A stretch of DNA of 64,000 bases from positions 1 to 64,000 of the forward strand of contig JAPPBN010000012.1 in NCBI GenBank assembly GCA_026705025.1, read 5' to 3'. Shown here one piece after another: positions 33,479 through 42,258 of the stretch. A model generated the notes under the pieces. The model saw nothing but the letters and a program-made list of their open reading frames with translations, had not been told where the DNA came from and did not search any database. The position numbers and the translations under genes were made by a program. Source of the DNA: Bin125 sp026705025 (GTDB lineage Bacteria > Chloroflexota > Dehalococcoidia > Bin125). Each line of letters begins with the position of its first letter. Position 1 is the stretch's first letter.

Positions 33479-33767
33479 TCGTTGTTCCTCACGGGTGGAT
33501 CAGGCGTTCAATGATAGGTACATATGTTCTTCGTAGGGAGGTTGAGATGTGTTGGGCTTGTCGCTACGGGCGTGGTGGGCGTGGCGGGGGTGCAGGGATG
33601 ATCAGAGTGTGGTCGCGTGTTGAGATCTCGGTCTGGGCCCCGCGTCCCCTGTTCAAGCCAGGGGCAGGCAAGTGCGGGGCATCGGAAGGGGAGCGTGGAG
33701 CAGCGGCGAGGAGAGCGGGTCGGGTTAGTATTTTGGCATTGCTTCGCTAACTGAGATGGGAGCTGAG
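33479..33767. other. Gene-poor G-rich intergenic region
   Basis: About 290 bases between a divergent gene pair with no convincing protein gene. Visible are an AT-rich start (near 33516-33540, gataggtacatatg) that could hold a promoter, a potential G-quadruplex at 33568-33597 (four runs of at least three G) and a 6-bp hairpin at 33646-33664 (CCCCTG/CAGGGG). The plus strand is strongly G-rich. No tRNA or known RNA is recognised. Confidence 0.5.
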
Positions 33768-34640
33768 ATGGCTATTGATCTGACGCTTGGCGCGGTGCTG
33801 CCGACCAATGAGATTGGCGGCGATCCGTCTGCGATTCGCGACTTTGCTCAAGCGGTCGAAGGCATGGGCTTCGACCACCTATTGATCTATGACCATGTGC
33901 TCGGCGCCGATCCGTCGGTACACCGGATGACCGGTCCCTACACCGACGAGCACCCCTTCCACGAGGTCTTCGTCACGCTGGGCTTCATTGCCGCCTGCAC
34001 GCGAAATCTCGGCATGGCGACCTGCGTGCTGGTGTTGCCCCAGCGACAGACGGCCCTGGTAGCCAAGCAGGCCGCGCAGTTGGCCGTGCTCTCGGACAAC
34101 CGATTCCGCCTGGGCGTGGGCAGCGGCTGGAACCACGTCGAGTACGAGGCGCTGAACGAGAACTTCCGCAATCGGGGCCGCCGCCAGGAAGAACAGATCG
34201 AGCTGATGCGCGCGCTCTGGAACAATCACCTGGTCGATTTCGAGGGCGAGTTCCACACCGTCAAGTCCGCGGGGATTGAGCCGCGGCCGACCAAGCCGGT
34301 TGAGGTCTGGTTCGGCGGCGGGCACGACCTCCAGCTCCGCCGCACCGCGAAGATTGGCGACGGCTGGTTCCCGGTCGGGCCGCCGAACCCGGACTCGGCC
34401 GCGATGGTCGAGACGCTGCGCGGCTACCTGGCCGACAACGGCCGCGATCCGGACAGCTTCCCGATGGAACCGCAGGCGCAGTTCCGGGGCGGCAACCCTG
34501 AGCTGTGGGTGTCGCACGCGCAGAGCTGGGTCGACATGGGGGCCACGGCGATCTCGATCGCCACGATGAACGCCGGTTTGCCGGATATTGACGCCCACAT
34601 CGACGCCGTGCGTCAGTATCGGGAGGCTGTGACGGCGTAG
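33768..34640 (+). CDS. LLM-class flavin/F420 oxidoreductase
   Basis: 290-residue luciferase-like monooxygenase superfamily protein. Motifs: FDHLLIYDHVLGADPS, NLGMATCVLVLPQRQTALV, RFRLGVGSGWNHVEYEAL, KPVEVWFGGGHDLQLRRTAKIGDGW. The ATG at 33756 would add four residues; the one at 33768 has GGAG six bases before it and is preferred. It stands alone between the G-rich patch and a convergent phosphoglycerate mutase gene. Substrate is unknown. Confidence 0.9.
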   Translation: MAIDLTLGAVLPTNEIGGDPSAIRDFAQAVEGMGFDHLLIYDHVLGADPSVHRMTGPYTDEHPFHEVFVTLGFIAACTRNLGMATCVLVLPQRQTALVAKQAAQLAVLSDNRFRLGVGSGWNHVEYEALNENFRNRGRRQEEQIELMRALWNNHLVDFEGEFHTVKSAGIEPRPTKPVEVWFGGGHDLQLRRTAKIGDGWFPVGPPNPDSAAMVETLRGYLADNGRDPDSFPMEPQAQFRGGNPELWVSHAQSWVDMGATAISIATMNAGLPDIDAHIDAVRQYREAVTA

Positions 34641-34682
34641 TACGCCATGTACGTGGATTGAGCCCCTTGCGGAAGCTTCGAG

Positions 34683-34705
34683 ATACCCGCGGCAAGCGCG
34701 GGTAT
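34683..34705. terminator. Bidirectional terminator-like hairpin
   Basis: Perfect 9-bp stem ATACCCGCG / CGCGGGTAT with the loop GCAAG, between two convergent genes (LLM oxidoreductase and phosphoglycerate mutase). No clear T run. Likely a shared 3' end structure or an interspersed palindrome. Confidence 0.55.
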
Positions 34706-34711
34706 GACGAG

Positions 34712-35488
34712 TTAACGTGACGACCGTCCCTGGGCGGAGACGGCGGCGGCGGCTTCGGCGGCGGCCTCTTCGCCGGCGAGATAGCGGCGGTCGATCACGT
34801 TCATGTCGCGGTCGAGCGTGTAGGCCAGTGGCATACCGGTGGGGATGTTGAGCTGGGTGATCTCGTCGTCCGAGACGGAATCCAGGTGCTTGACGATCGC
34901 GCGGATGCTGTTGCCGTGGGCGGCGATCAGTAGGCGTTCGCCGCTCTGCAATGCGGGCACGATCTGCGACTGCCAGCAGGGCATGACCCGTTCGAGGGTC
35001 AGTTTGAGCGACTCGGCGGCCGGCAGATCGGCGGCGGGAATCTGCGCATAGCGGCGATCGAAGCGCGGATGATCGGGATGATCACCGTCCAGCGGCGGCG
35101 GCGGGATGTCGTATGAGCGTCGCCAGATGTGGACCTGGTCGTCGCCATGCTTGGCGGCGGTCTCGGCTTTGTTCAGGCCCTGCAGTCCGCCGTAGTGGCG
35201 CTCGTTCAGCCGCCAGTCGCGATGCACCGGCAGCCAGGGAGCCTCGATCTCGTCGAGGACGATCCAGAGCGTATGAATCGCGCGCTTGAGCACGGAGGTC
35301 CAGGCGGCGTCGAACTCGATGCCCGCTTCGCGAATCTGCCGGCCGGCGCTGTGCGCTTCGGCGACGCCCTGTTCGGTCAGCGGCACATCGATCCAGCCGG
35401 TGAATCGGTTCTCAAGATTCCACTGACTCTGGCCGTGCCGGACCAGAACCAGATTGACTAGGTTGACCGGGCTGACGCCTTCTGGCAT
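34712..35488 (-). CDS. gpmA: 2,3-bisphosphoglycerate-dependent phosphoglycerate mutase
   Basis: 258-residue cofactor-dependent mutase that interconverts 3- and 2-phosphoglycerate. The catalytic phosphohistidine is H18 in VRHGQSQWN; the second active-site region is the NERHYGGLQG block, and AAHGNSIRA supplies the second His. Other features are FTGWIDVPLTEQG and RRSYDIPPPP. A GTG upstream (35494) could add two residues; the ATG at 35488 is chosen. The C-terminus is Ala/Gln-rich and slightly extended. Glycolysis/gluconeogenesis housekeeping enzyme. Confidence 0.96.
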   Translation of the reverse strand: MPEGVSPVNLVNLVLVRHGQSQWNLENRFTGWIDVPLTEQGVAEAHSAGRQIREAGIEFDAAWTSVLKRAIHTLWIVLDEIEAPWLPVHRDWRLNERHYGGLQGLNKAETAAKHGDDQVHIWRRSYDIPPPPLDGDHPDHPRFDRRYAQIPAADLPAAESLKLTLERVMPCWQSQIVPALQSGERLLIAAHGNSIRAIVKHLDSVSDDEITQLNIPTGMPLAYTLDRDMNVIDRRYLAGEEAAAEAAAAVSAQGRSSR

Positions 35489-35539
35489 GAGCACAGGCTA
35501 CCCTGCGTTTGCCATCGAACACCCCGCGGAGGATGACAG

Positions 35540-35902
35540 ATGAGTGATGGAGAGCGCTCGTCGGACACCGTGTTCGGCGCCATCGTTCGCGGAGAGATTC
35601 CGGCGGACATCGTCTACGAAGACGAGCGGTGCGTGGCCTTTCGCGACCTGAATCCGCAGGCGCCGACCCATGTGTTGGTGATCCCGCGGATCGGGATTGC
35701 CGGACTGCAGGAGGCAGACGAGGCCGATGCATCGCTCCTGGGCCACCTGATGCAGGCGGCCCAGATCGTCGCCCGGCAAGAGGGGCTGGAGGAAGACGGC
35801 TGGCGAGTCGTGGTGAATGTCGGCGAGGATGCCGGTCAGACGGTCGCGCATCTGCATTTGCACGTGCTCGGCGGGCGCAAACTGTCCTGGCCGCCTGGCT
35901 AG
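35540..35902 (+). CDS. HIT-family (Hint/PKCI-like) nucleotide hydrolase
   Basis: 120-residue histidine-triad protein. The triad HxHxH is H104, H106 and H108 in AHLHLHVLGG; H106 should be the nucleophile. The N-terminus (VFGAIVRGEIPADIVYEDERCVAF) is typical. Members cleave nucleoside phosphoramidates such as AMP-lysine. GGAGGATGACAG gives a good ribosome-binding site. It is divergent from phosphoglycerate mutase and 9 bases ahead of livG, so it may be in the same transcript. Confidence 0.94.
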   Translation: MSDGERSSDTVFGAIVRGEIPADIVYEDERCVAFRDLNPQAPTHVLVIPRIGIAGLQEADEADASLLGHLMQAAQIVARQEGLEEDGWRVVVNVGEDAGQTVAHLHLHVLGGRKLSWPPG

Positions 35903-35911
35903 GCCCGCCTG

Positions 35912-36694
35912 ATGGACGTATTGCTCGATGTCCGTGAGCTGGACAAGCATTTCGGCGGGCTGCGCGCCTGCGATCAGGCGACATTCCAGATCGAGACAGG
36001 GGCGATTGCCGGAATGATCGGGCCCAACGGCGCCGGCAAGACCACCGCCTTCAACTGCGTGGCAGGATTCCTTAAGCCCGACGGCGGACTGGTCTCGTTC
36101 GCGGGTGAGGACGTCACCGGATTTCCGCCGCACCGGATGTTCGACCGGGGTCTGGTGCGAACGTTCCAGATCCCCCAGGGACTGGAAACGATGACGGTCC
36201 TCGAGAACCTGATGCTGGCCGGCGAGCAGCAGTCGGGCGAGTCGCCCTGGCGCACCTTGCTGCTGCCCGGCCAGGTGCGGCGGGAGGAGGAGCGTCTGGA
36301 AGCGCGCGCTCACGAGGTGCTGGAGCAAACCCAGCTTGGGCACCAGGCCTACATCCGCGCGGGCGCGCTCTCGGGCGGTCAGCGCAAGCTCCTGGAACTG
36401 GCCCGCGCGTTGATGGCCGAACCGAAGATGATCCTGCTGGACGAACCCAGCGCCGGCGTCAATCCGGCCCTAATCCGGCGGTTGGCCGACCACATCCGTG
36501 AACTGAGCGAACGATTGGGATTGACCTTCCTGATCATCGAACACAACCTCGATTTCATTCGGCAGTTGTGTCATCCGGTGGTGGTGATGGCCCAGGGACG
36601 CGTGCTGGATGTGGGCGCGCCCGAGGATGTGCTCGCCAATCCGGAGGTCCAGGCCGCGTATCTGAGCGGGCAGCGAACGGCACGCAGCGCATGA
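35912..36694 (+). CDS. livG: Branched-chain amino-acid-type ABC transporter ATPase (LivG)
   Basis: 260-residue ABC ATPase of the LivG family. Walker A GPNGAGKTT, the LSGGQRKLLELARALM signature and Walker B MILLDEP are present, followed by the H-loop IIEHNLD. Its ATG lies 9 bases after the HIT gene. The end overlaps livF by 4 bases (ATGA). It energises import with LivF through the LivH/LivM pores. Substrate could be branched-chain amino acids, amides, urea or other small acids. Confidence 0.95.
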   Translation: MDVLLDVRELDKHFGGLRACDQATFQIETGAIAGMIGPNGAGKTTAFNCVAGFLKPDGGLVSFAGEDVTGFPPHRMFDRGLVRTFQIPQGLETMTVLENLMLAGEQQSGESPWRTLLLPGQVRREEERLEARAHEVLEQTQLGHQAYIRAGALSGGQRKLLELARALMAEPKMILLDEPSAGVNPALIRRLADHIRELSERLGLTFLIIEHNLDFIRQLCHPVVVMAQGRVLDVGAPEDVLANPEVQAAYLSGQRTARSA

Positions 36695-37452
36695 CCGAGC
36701 GTCGTCCGTTGCTGCAGGTCGAGGCGTTCAGCGGCGGCTACGTCGACGGGATCGACATCATTCACGAGGTCAGCATCGATCTCTACCGCGATGAGATCCT
36801 GACGATCATCGGCCCAAACGGGGCGGGAAAGTCGACGCTGCTCAAGGCGGTGGTCGGCGCGTTGCCGTTTGAGCGCGGCCGGCGTGTGTTCCAGAGGGAG
36901 GACGTGAGCGGTTGGTCGACGCCGCGAATGATTGCTGCGGGCGTCGGATACGTGCCGCAGGTCGACAACGTGTTCACCTCGCTCTCGATCCGCGAGAACC
37001 TCGAGATGGGCGGATACATGCGGAGCAGCGGTCTGCGCGAGCGGATTGGCGAAGTCCTTGCCATGTTTCCCGACCTCGAGAGCCGGCCGAACGAGCGCGC
37101 CAGCAGGCTCTCGGGCGGTCAGCGGCAGATGTTGGCGATGGCTCGGGCGCTGATGCTCGATCCGGTCATGCTCTGCCTCGACGAGCCGACGGCGGCGCTG
37201 TCGCCGGCGGCGAGAGGAGAGCTGTTCGCCCGGATCTACAAGATCCACATGTCGGGAGTCGGCATGTTGATGGTCGAGCAGAACGCCACCGAGGCGCTGG
37301 TCTGGTCGGACCGAGCGGTCGTCATGGTCGACGGCGAGATTGCGCTTGAGGGCAGCGGAACGGAGATGCTGACCAGCTCCGAGGTTGGGCGAGCCTTCCT
37401 CGGCCAGGCCGAAGGCGAAGGCTTCACGATCGAGGAAGGGTCGGCGTTATAG
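36691..37452 (+). CDS. livF: Branched-chain amino-acid-type ABC transporter ATPase (LivF)
   Basis: 253-residue LivF-type ATPase. Walker A GPNGAGKST, signature LSGGQRQMLAMARALM and Walker B MLCLDEP are intact; MVEQN replaces the usual H-loop context. The frame extends upstream, but the ATG at 36691 overlaps the livG stop (ATGA) and gives the expected start MTERRPLLQVE. The gene ends in TAG whose bases also form the beginning of the probable livH start. Confidence 0.95.
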   Translation: MTERRPLLQVEAFSGGYVDGIDIIHEVSIDLYRDEILTIIGPNGAGKSTLLKAVVGALPFERGRRVFQREDVSGWSTPRMIAAGVGYVPQVDNVFTSLSIRENLEMGGYMRSSGLRERIGEVLAMFPDLESRPNERASRLSGGQRQMLAMARALMLDPVMLCLDEPTAALSPAARGELFARIYKIHMSGVGMLMVEQNATEALVWSDRAVVMVDGEIALEGSGTEMLTSSEVGRAFLGQAEGEGFTIEEGSAL

Positions 37453-38363
37453 AAATCGCGCAACTGGTCACGATCGGAATCATCGTCGGCTCGATCATCG
37501 CGCTGGGGGCGATGGGATTGACGCTGGTCTTCGGTGTGCTCGGCATCGCTGACTTCGCCCACGGCGACAAGATGGGCTGGGGCATGTTCCTCGCCTTCTT
37601 CGTCGTCTCGTCCGAGGGGGCCAATCTGGGCTTCGCCGGCGGTCGATTCGGTTCGCTGTCGTTCGGTTGGGGGCTGGTGATCGGCTTGTTGGTGGCGATG
37701 ATCGGCGTCGCGCTGATCTCGGTCGTGCTCGAGCGCCTGGTCTTCCGTCGGCTGCGGGTCACGGGCGGTGGCTTCTTCGTCTTCGCGATCGCGTCGCTGG
37801 GCATGTCGATCATGCTGCGCGCGGTGATCCAGCTGATCTGGGGGCCGTCCAACTTCCGCTTCACGCCCGGCATCCACCCGGCCATCGAGATCCTGGGTGG
37901 AATCAAGGTCAAGCCCGACCAGTTCTTCATCGTGGGGGTCACGTTCCTGGCGGCCGTGCTGCTCTACTGGCTGCTGTATCGCACGCGGTTTGGCAAGGCG
38001 ATGCGAGCCACGGCCGACAATCCCGGCCTGGCCGAGGCCTCGGGCATCGATACGAACCGGATCCGCGTGGGGACCTGGATCATTGCCGGGATCTTCGGGG
38101 CGCTGGCCGGCGTGATGCTCGGTCTGCAGGCGGAAGTTCGATTCGACGCCGGATTCCGCCTGCTCCTGCCGCTGTTCGCCGCCGTGATCCTGGGAGGGAT
38201 CGGCAATCCCTGGGGGGCGTTGATTGGAGGATTGACGGTCGGCATTGCGCAGGAGGTCTCGACTGAGTGGATCAATACGGGGCTCAAACCCGGGATTCCG
38301 TTCGTGATTGTGATCGTGGTGCTGCTGTTGCGGCCTCGCGGCCTGTTCGGTCAACGGCGTTAG
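37449..38363 (+). CDS. livH: Branched-chain amino-acid-type ABC permease LivH, probable AUA start
   Basis: 304-residue permease of the LivH type with repeated hydrophobic segments. LTLVFGVLGIADFAHGDKMGWG is the characteristic first block, and TANPGLAEASGIDTNRI-like and RLLLPLFAAVILGGIGNPWGA blocks follow. The first in-frame ATG (37512) would remove about 21 residues including part of the first helix. The upstream frame shows hydrophobic sequence back to an ATA at 37449, eight bases after GGAAGGG and overlapping the livF TAG by four bases. That ATA is the best start, though non-canonical. A sequence error is the alternative. Confidence 0.88.
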   Translation: MEIAQLVTIGIIVGSIIALGAMGLTLVFGVLGIADFAHGDKMGWGMFLAFFVVSSEGANLGFAGGRFGSLSFGWGLVIGLLVAMIGVALISVVLERLVFRRLRVTGGGFFVFAIASLGMSIMLRAVIQLIWGPSNFRFTPGIHPAIEILGGIKVKPDQFFIVGVTFLAAVLLYWLLYRTRFGKAMRATADNPGLAEASGIDTNRIRVGTWIIAGIFGALAGVMLGLQAEVRFDAGFRLLLPLFAAVILGGIGNPWGALIGGLTVGIAQEVSTEWINTGLKPGIPFVIVIVVLLLRPRGLFGQRR

Positions 38364-38375
38364 GGGCGCGCTGAA

Positions 38376-39446
38376 ATGGAACAGTTGCTGGTGGGTGCGA
38401 TCACGCTGGTCACGTTCGACGGCGCCGTCAACTGGACGGTCGGCTTCCTGACCACGGTCGCGATCTTCGCGATTCTCGCCCTGGCGTTGAATATCCAGTG
38501 GAGCGTCGGCATCCTCAACTTCGGCGTCGCCGCGTTCTTCATGGTTGGCGCCTACGTGTCGGCGGTGTTGACACTCCCCGCTCCTGAGGGACTCGAAGCC
38601 TATGTGGCCGGCTGGGGCCTGCCGATTCCGGTCGGGTGGTTGTTCGCCATGGTCTCGGGCGCGGTGCTGGCCCTGTTGCTGGGCATTCCGACGCTGCGGT
38701 TGCGCGACGATTTCCTCGCGATTGCGACGATCGGCGTCGCGGCGATCCTGCGCAGCATCGCCAACTCGGTCGAAGGGCTGGTCAACCGCAGCCGCGGGCT
38801 CAACGGCATCGACGGCTTCCTGGAGGATCAGGTCCAGGGCGGTGGTTACCGCTGGGTCGAACTGGCGATCGCGCTGGTCGTTCTGCTGGCGGTGTACTGG
38901 CTGGTGACGAGGGCGACCGCCTCACCCTGGGGCCGAACGCTGCGGGCGATCCGAGACAACGAGGACACGGCCAAGGCCTCAGGCAAGAACACGGTGCGGT
39001 TCCGCATGGGGGCGTTCATCCTGGGGGCGATGCTGATGGGCCTGGCCGGCGCGATCTACGCGCATCGCAGCGGCACGATCTCACCGCTGACGTTCTCCGA
39101 CCTGCTGGGAACATTCTTCGTCTGGACGATGCTGATTGTGGGCGGCAGCGGGAATCACCGCGGCGCTCTGCTGGGGGCGGTCGTCGTGGGATTCTTCTGG
39201 TTCGGCACTCCGCTGATCCAGGAAAGTCTGCCCGATTGGCTGGGCAGCCGCGTCTTCCAGGTGCGCCAACTGTTGATTGGCCTGCTGATCGTCGTCTTCC
39301 TGCTCTGGCGACCGCAGGGTCTGCTGGCCGAGCGCGATCGGGTCAGCCGGTTCGTGTCGCAAGGCCCGGAGGATTCTTCCGGCGGACACGGCTCCCGGTG
39401 GCGGCGTTTGCGCGAGCGGGCGGTCGCTCAGTTGCCGAGGTCGTAG
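38376..39446 (+). CDS. livM: Branched-chain amino-acid-type ABC permease LivM
   Basis: 356-residue permease. Its core segments (LNIQWSVGILNFGVAAFF, TLRLRDDFLAIATIGVAAILR, NRSRGLNGIDGF) mark the LivM family; about eight to ten helices are expected. The C-terminal 35 residues are basic and polar (RERAVAQLPRS end). It begins 12 bases after livH. The final 19 bases overlap the convergent substrate-binding-protein gene. With LivGFH it forms a complete importer lacking only a binding protein on the same strand. Confidence 0.94.
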   Translation: MEQLLVGAITLVTFDGAVNWTVGFLTTVAIFAILALALNIQWSVGILNFGVAAFFMVGAYVSAVLTLPAPEGLEAYVAGWGLPIPVGWLFAMVSGAVLALLLGIPTLRLRDDFLAIATIGVAAILRSIANSVEGLVNRSRGLNGIDGFLEDQVQGGGYRWVELAIALVVLLAVYWLVTRATASPWGRTLRAIRDNEDTAKASGKNTVRFRMGAFILGAMLMGLAGAIYAHRSGTISPLTFSDLLGTFFVWTMLIVGGSGNHRGALLGAVVVGFFWFGTPLIQESLPDWLGSRVFQVRQLLIGLLIVVFLLWRPQGLLAERDRVSRFVSQGPEDSSGGHGSRWRRLRERAVAQLPRS

Positions 39447-40879
39447 GCGATCCGGCGGGTGATCTGGATCTGCCCGTCGATGTCGAAGCGCCAGACGCCG
39501 ATCGTGAAGCGGGTGATGTCGCCGTTGGCGTCCCAGGCGAGCGAGCTTTCAACGCCCCGGTAGTCGAATGGCTCGCCACGTTCCGCTGCATGCAGAGCGT
39601 GCGCGAGTTGGTCCGGGCCGAACACGGGACCATCGCCGTCGGCGACGGAGCGCAGGTGGTCGCGGATGGCTGCGCCGTCTGTGGACTGAGCGCGTTGCGC
39701 GGCCAGAGCGAGCGCGACCGTGGCGTCATAGACGGCGCGGACGTAGGTCAGAGACGTGTGCTCGGGGGCGCCCCACGCTTCGGCGTAGGCACGTTCCCAG
39801 AAGCGGGCCGAGGGGTTATCGGGGTTGTCGGCGGCGGCCGTACCGACCATGCCGGCGAGAATGTCAGGGCCGAGGCTTCGAATCAGGGCCGGGCTTTGAT
39901 CAGTGTCGCCGAACAGGAAGCGGTCAAACAATCCCAGCTCGACCGCCTGACCAACACAGAGCGTGGAGCCGTCGCGAAAGGTAAAGAGAACCAGGGCGTC
40001 GGCCTCAGCGGCCGCGATGGTGCGCAGCTCGTCGGCGCAGGATTCAGCATCGACGGCAATCGCGGCAGCGTTGAGACCACCGTCCCAGGCGTCGCGGAAG
40101 GCGTCAAGCAGACCGCGCCCCCAGGCGTCGTCACGATAGATCACTCCGACATGTTCGTGGCCATGTTCGCGCGCGAGCTGGGCCAGGACGGGCCCCAACG
40201 CGCTGTCGGAAGGGACGGCGCGGAAGAAGAAGTCGCCGTCGTCGGCGTCAGCCAGGGCGGGAGCGGTGGCCGACGGGCTGATCGTGGGGATGCCGAACGG
40301 CTCGATGACGCGCTCGATCACTGCCACAGAGGCAGCGCTGGTGTTGGGTCCGACGATGGCGTGAACTCCCTCTTCCTCGACCAGGCGTCTGGCAACGGCG
40401 ACGGCGAAGTCGGTGTCGAAGTTGATGTCGGCGATGACGCCGACGACCGGTTGTCCCAGTACGCCGCCCGCTGCATTGATGTGTTGAATCGCGAGTTTGA
40501 ACGAGTTGCGGCGTTCGTGAGCGGTGCCGCCGACGGTCTGGATGAGCGCGATCTTGAGCGGTTCAACGCTCGTAGCCGCTTCAGACAGCGCGATCGGCGT
40601 GCTGTGGCGCCATCGGCCCAGCTGCGCGCCGGGCTGGAGGAAGCGAGCCTCAGGCGAGATGTACTCGCCCCAACCGTCGCCGGCGCGCCGTTGCAGGGCA
40701 ACCTCGGTACTGCCGTCGACAAGCGCGCGAGCCGCAATCCGCACGTCGCCGCCGGATGCCGTCTCGGCGCCGCTGTGACCGTCTCCGCTCGCCAGTTGCC
40801 AACCGGCGACTGCGATCAGGCCGATGACGGCGATCGCAGCGACGATCCTGAGGGTGTGGAATCGTGTGATTAGAGGCAA
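39428..40879 (-). CDS. Substrate-binding protein for Liv-type transporter, with an extra N-terminal domain
   Basis: 483 residues. A membrane anchor at about 10-30 replaces the lipobox. Residues about 45-95 form an extra domain with a GWGEYISPEARF and GRWRHSTPIAL pattern, apparently absent from the neighbouring binding proteins. The Peripla_BP_6 (leucine/isoleucine/valine-binding-like) domain spans about 107-483, with HINAAGGVLGQPV and GVIYRDDAWGRGL. It is the last gene of the four-gene array. Ligand unknown. Confidence 0.87.
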   Translation of the reverse strand: MPLITRFHTLRIVAAIAVIGLIAVAGWQLASGDGHSGAETASGGDVRIAARALVDGSTEVALQRRAGDGWGEYISPEARFLQPGAQLGRWRHSTPIALSEAATSVEPLKIALIQTVGGTAHERRNSFKLAIQHINAAGGVLGQPVVGVIADINFDTDFAVAVARRLVEEEGVHAIVGPNTSAASVAVIERVIEPFGIPTISPSATAPALADADDGDFFFRAVPSDSALGPVLAQLAREHGHEHVGVIYRDDAWGRGLLDAFRDAWDGGLNAAAIAVDAESCADELRTIAAAEADALVLFTFRDGSTLCVGQAVELGLFDRFLFGDTDQSPALIRSLGPDILAGMVGTAAADNPDNPSARFWERAYAEAWGAPEHTSLTYVRAVYDATVALALAAQRAQSTDGAAIRDHLRSVADGDGPVFGPDQLAHALHAAERGEPFDYRGVESSLAWDANGDITRFTIGVWRFDIDGQIQITRRIAYDLGN

Positions 40880-40913
40880 CTCAACGCTCCCATGTAGTTA
40901 TCGAATCCCGTGC

Positions 40914-42203
40914 TCAATAGGGGATGACACCGGTGTCCTCGATACCCCCTGCTGAGGTAAATCGCCAGATGCCGACAAAGCCGCTCGCGAGATCGCCGTT
41001 CTCATCCCACTCGAGCGTCTGGGCGGCGCCTTCATAGTCGATGTCTTCGCCATCCCGGGCCGCTTCCAGGCCCAGCCGAATGCTGCCGATGTCGGCGAGC
41101 ACGACCTTGCCCGGCGCCCCGCCGATTCGGCGAAGTTGATCGCGGATCGCGGCGCCGTCGGTGGAGCCTGCGGCCGCCGCCGCAAGCGCAAACGCGATCG
41201 TCGCGTCGTAGGCCTGTTTCGTGTAGGGGAAGCCGTATGGTCGCTCATACTCATCAATGAACGCAGATTCCCACAGCAAGGCCGACTCGGTGCCCGGCGC
41301 CGTTCCCGGCGCTGTCCCATGCATGCCGCCCAGGTGGGCCCCGCCGATCGCGTTGATCAGGCCCGGATTGCGGCTTGTCGGACCGAAAACGAACCGCTCG
41401 TACAGCCCGTTCTCGATCGATTCGCGCAGAATGATCGTTCCCTCCGGCACATAGGCGAGCATGACCAGGGCCTCGGGCTGGTTCTCAAGCGACTGCTGAA
41501 TCTCACTCAGATAGGTGGTCTGTTGCGGCGCGACGGCGACCATCACCACCTGGCCGCCCCAGGTCTCGACAAATGCCTCGGCGAACGAGTCGGCGATCCC
41601 CTGCCCCCAGGCGTCGTCGCGATAGATCACGCCGACGTTGGCATAGCCCTGCTCATCGACGAGCTGAGCCAGGGCCGGTCCCTGCACCTTGTCGTTGAGG
41701 GTGGCGCGAAAGAGGAAGTCATTGTCGGCCGCGACCGCCAACTGCGGCGAGGAGGATGCGGGAGAGATTTGGGGGATGCCGGCCGGGCCGGTGATGCTCT
41801 CGGCCACTGCCAGCGAGTTTGTGCTCGAGTGCGCCCCGACGATGACGTGTGCGCCCTCGATTTCGATCATCCGACGCGCCTCTTCGACCGCAATCGTGGG
41901 ATCGGTATTGGTGTCGCCAATCACGAATTCCACGGGTTGACCAAAGACGCCCCCGGCTGCGTTGATGTGCTTGATCGCCAGGAGGAATCCGTCACGCATC
42001 TCGACGCCGATTTCGGCCAGTCCGCCGGTGAGGTCGCCGAGGAAGGCGATCTTCAGTGGGCCCGGTTCAGCGCTCTGTTGAATCGACTGGTCTGTGCTCT
42101 GTCCCGCAGCCTGGGCCTGCTCTTGCTGCGATTCACTCTCGGAACCACAAGCAACCAGTAGCGCAGTCACGACCAAGAGGCAGAGAAACGAGATCAGACG
42201 CAT
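40914..42203 (-). CDS. Substrate-binding lipoprotein for Liv-type transporter
   Basis: 429 residues. A lipoprotein signal peptide ends at LLVAC with Cys19; a Gln/Ser-rich spacer precedes the Peripla_BP_6 domain (about 50-429), which includes FLGDLTGGLAEIGVEM, HINAAGGVFGQPVEF, PEGTIILRESIENGLYERF and the C-terminal DWDENGD-type strand end (EWDENGDLASG). Ligand unknown. It lies 34 bases ahead of the previous gene in the array. Confidence 0.92.
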   Translation of the reverse strand: MRLISFLCLLVVTALLVACGSESESQQEQAQAAGQSTDQSIQQSAEPGPLKIAFLGDLTGGLAEIGVEMRDGFLLAIKHINAAGGVFGQPVEFVIGDTNTDPTIAVEEARRMIEIEGAHVIVGAHSSTNSLAVAESITGPAGIPQISPASSSPQLAVAADNDFLFRATLNDKVQGPALAQLVDEQGYANVGVIYRDDAWGQGIADSFAEAFVETWGGQVVMVAVAPQQTTYLSEIQQSLENQPEALVMLAYVPEGTIILRESIENGLYERFVFGPTSRNPGLINAIGGAHLGGMHGTAPGTAPGTESALLWESAFIDEYERPYGFPYTKQAYDATIAFALAAAAAGSTDGAAIRDQLRRIGGAPGKVVLADIGSIRLGLEAARDGEDIDYEGAAQTLEWDENGDLASGFVGIWRFTSAGGIEDTGVIPY

Positions 42204-42258
42204 ATGCAGTCCCGAAACGATTAAACCGGTCGATTCGATGTGAGCTTATCCAAAACTC

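Noticed and set aside
33034..33750. A 238-codon plus-strand frame in the G-rich patch
   Set aside because: Arg/Gly low-complexity product, antisense to the better supported small gene, and no ribosome-binding site.
38636..40873. A 745-codon plus-strand frame across livM and the last binding-protein gene
   Set aside because: It overlaps livM in a different frame and then runs antisense to a substrate-binding protein with good motifs; no domain seen.
41136..42161. A 341-codon plus-strand frame antisense to a binding lipoprotein
   Set aside because: Shadow of a gene with a clear lipobox and binding domain.
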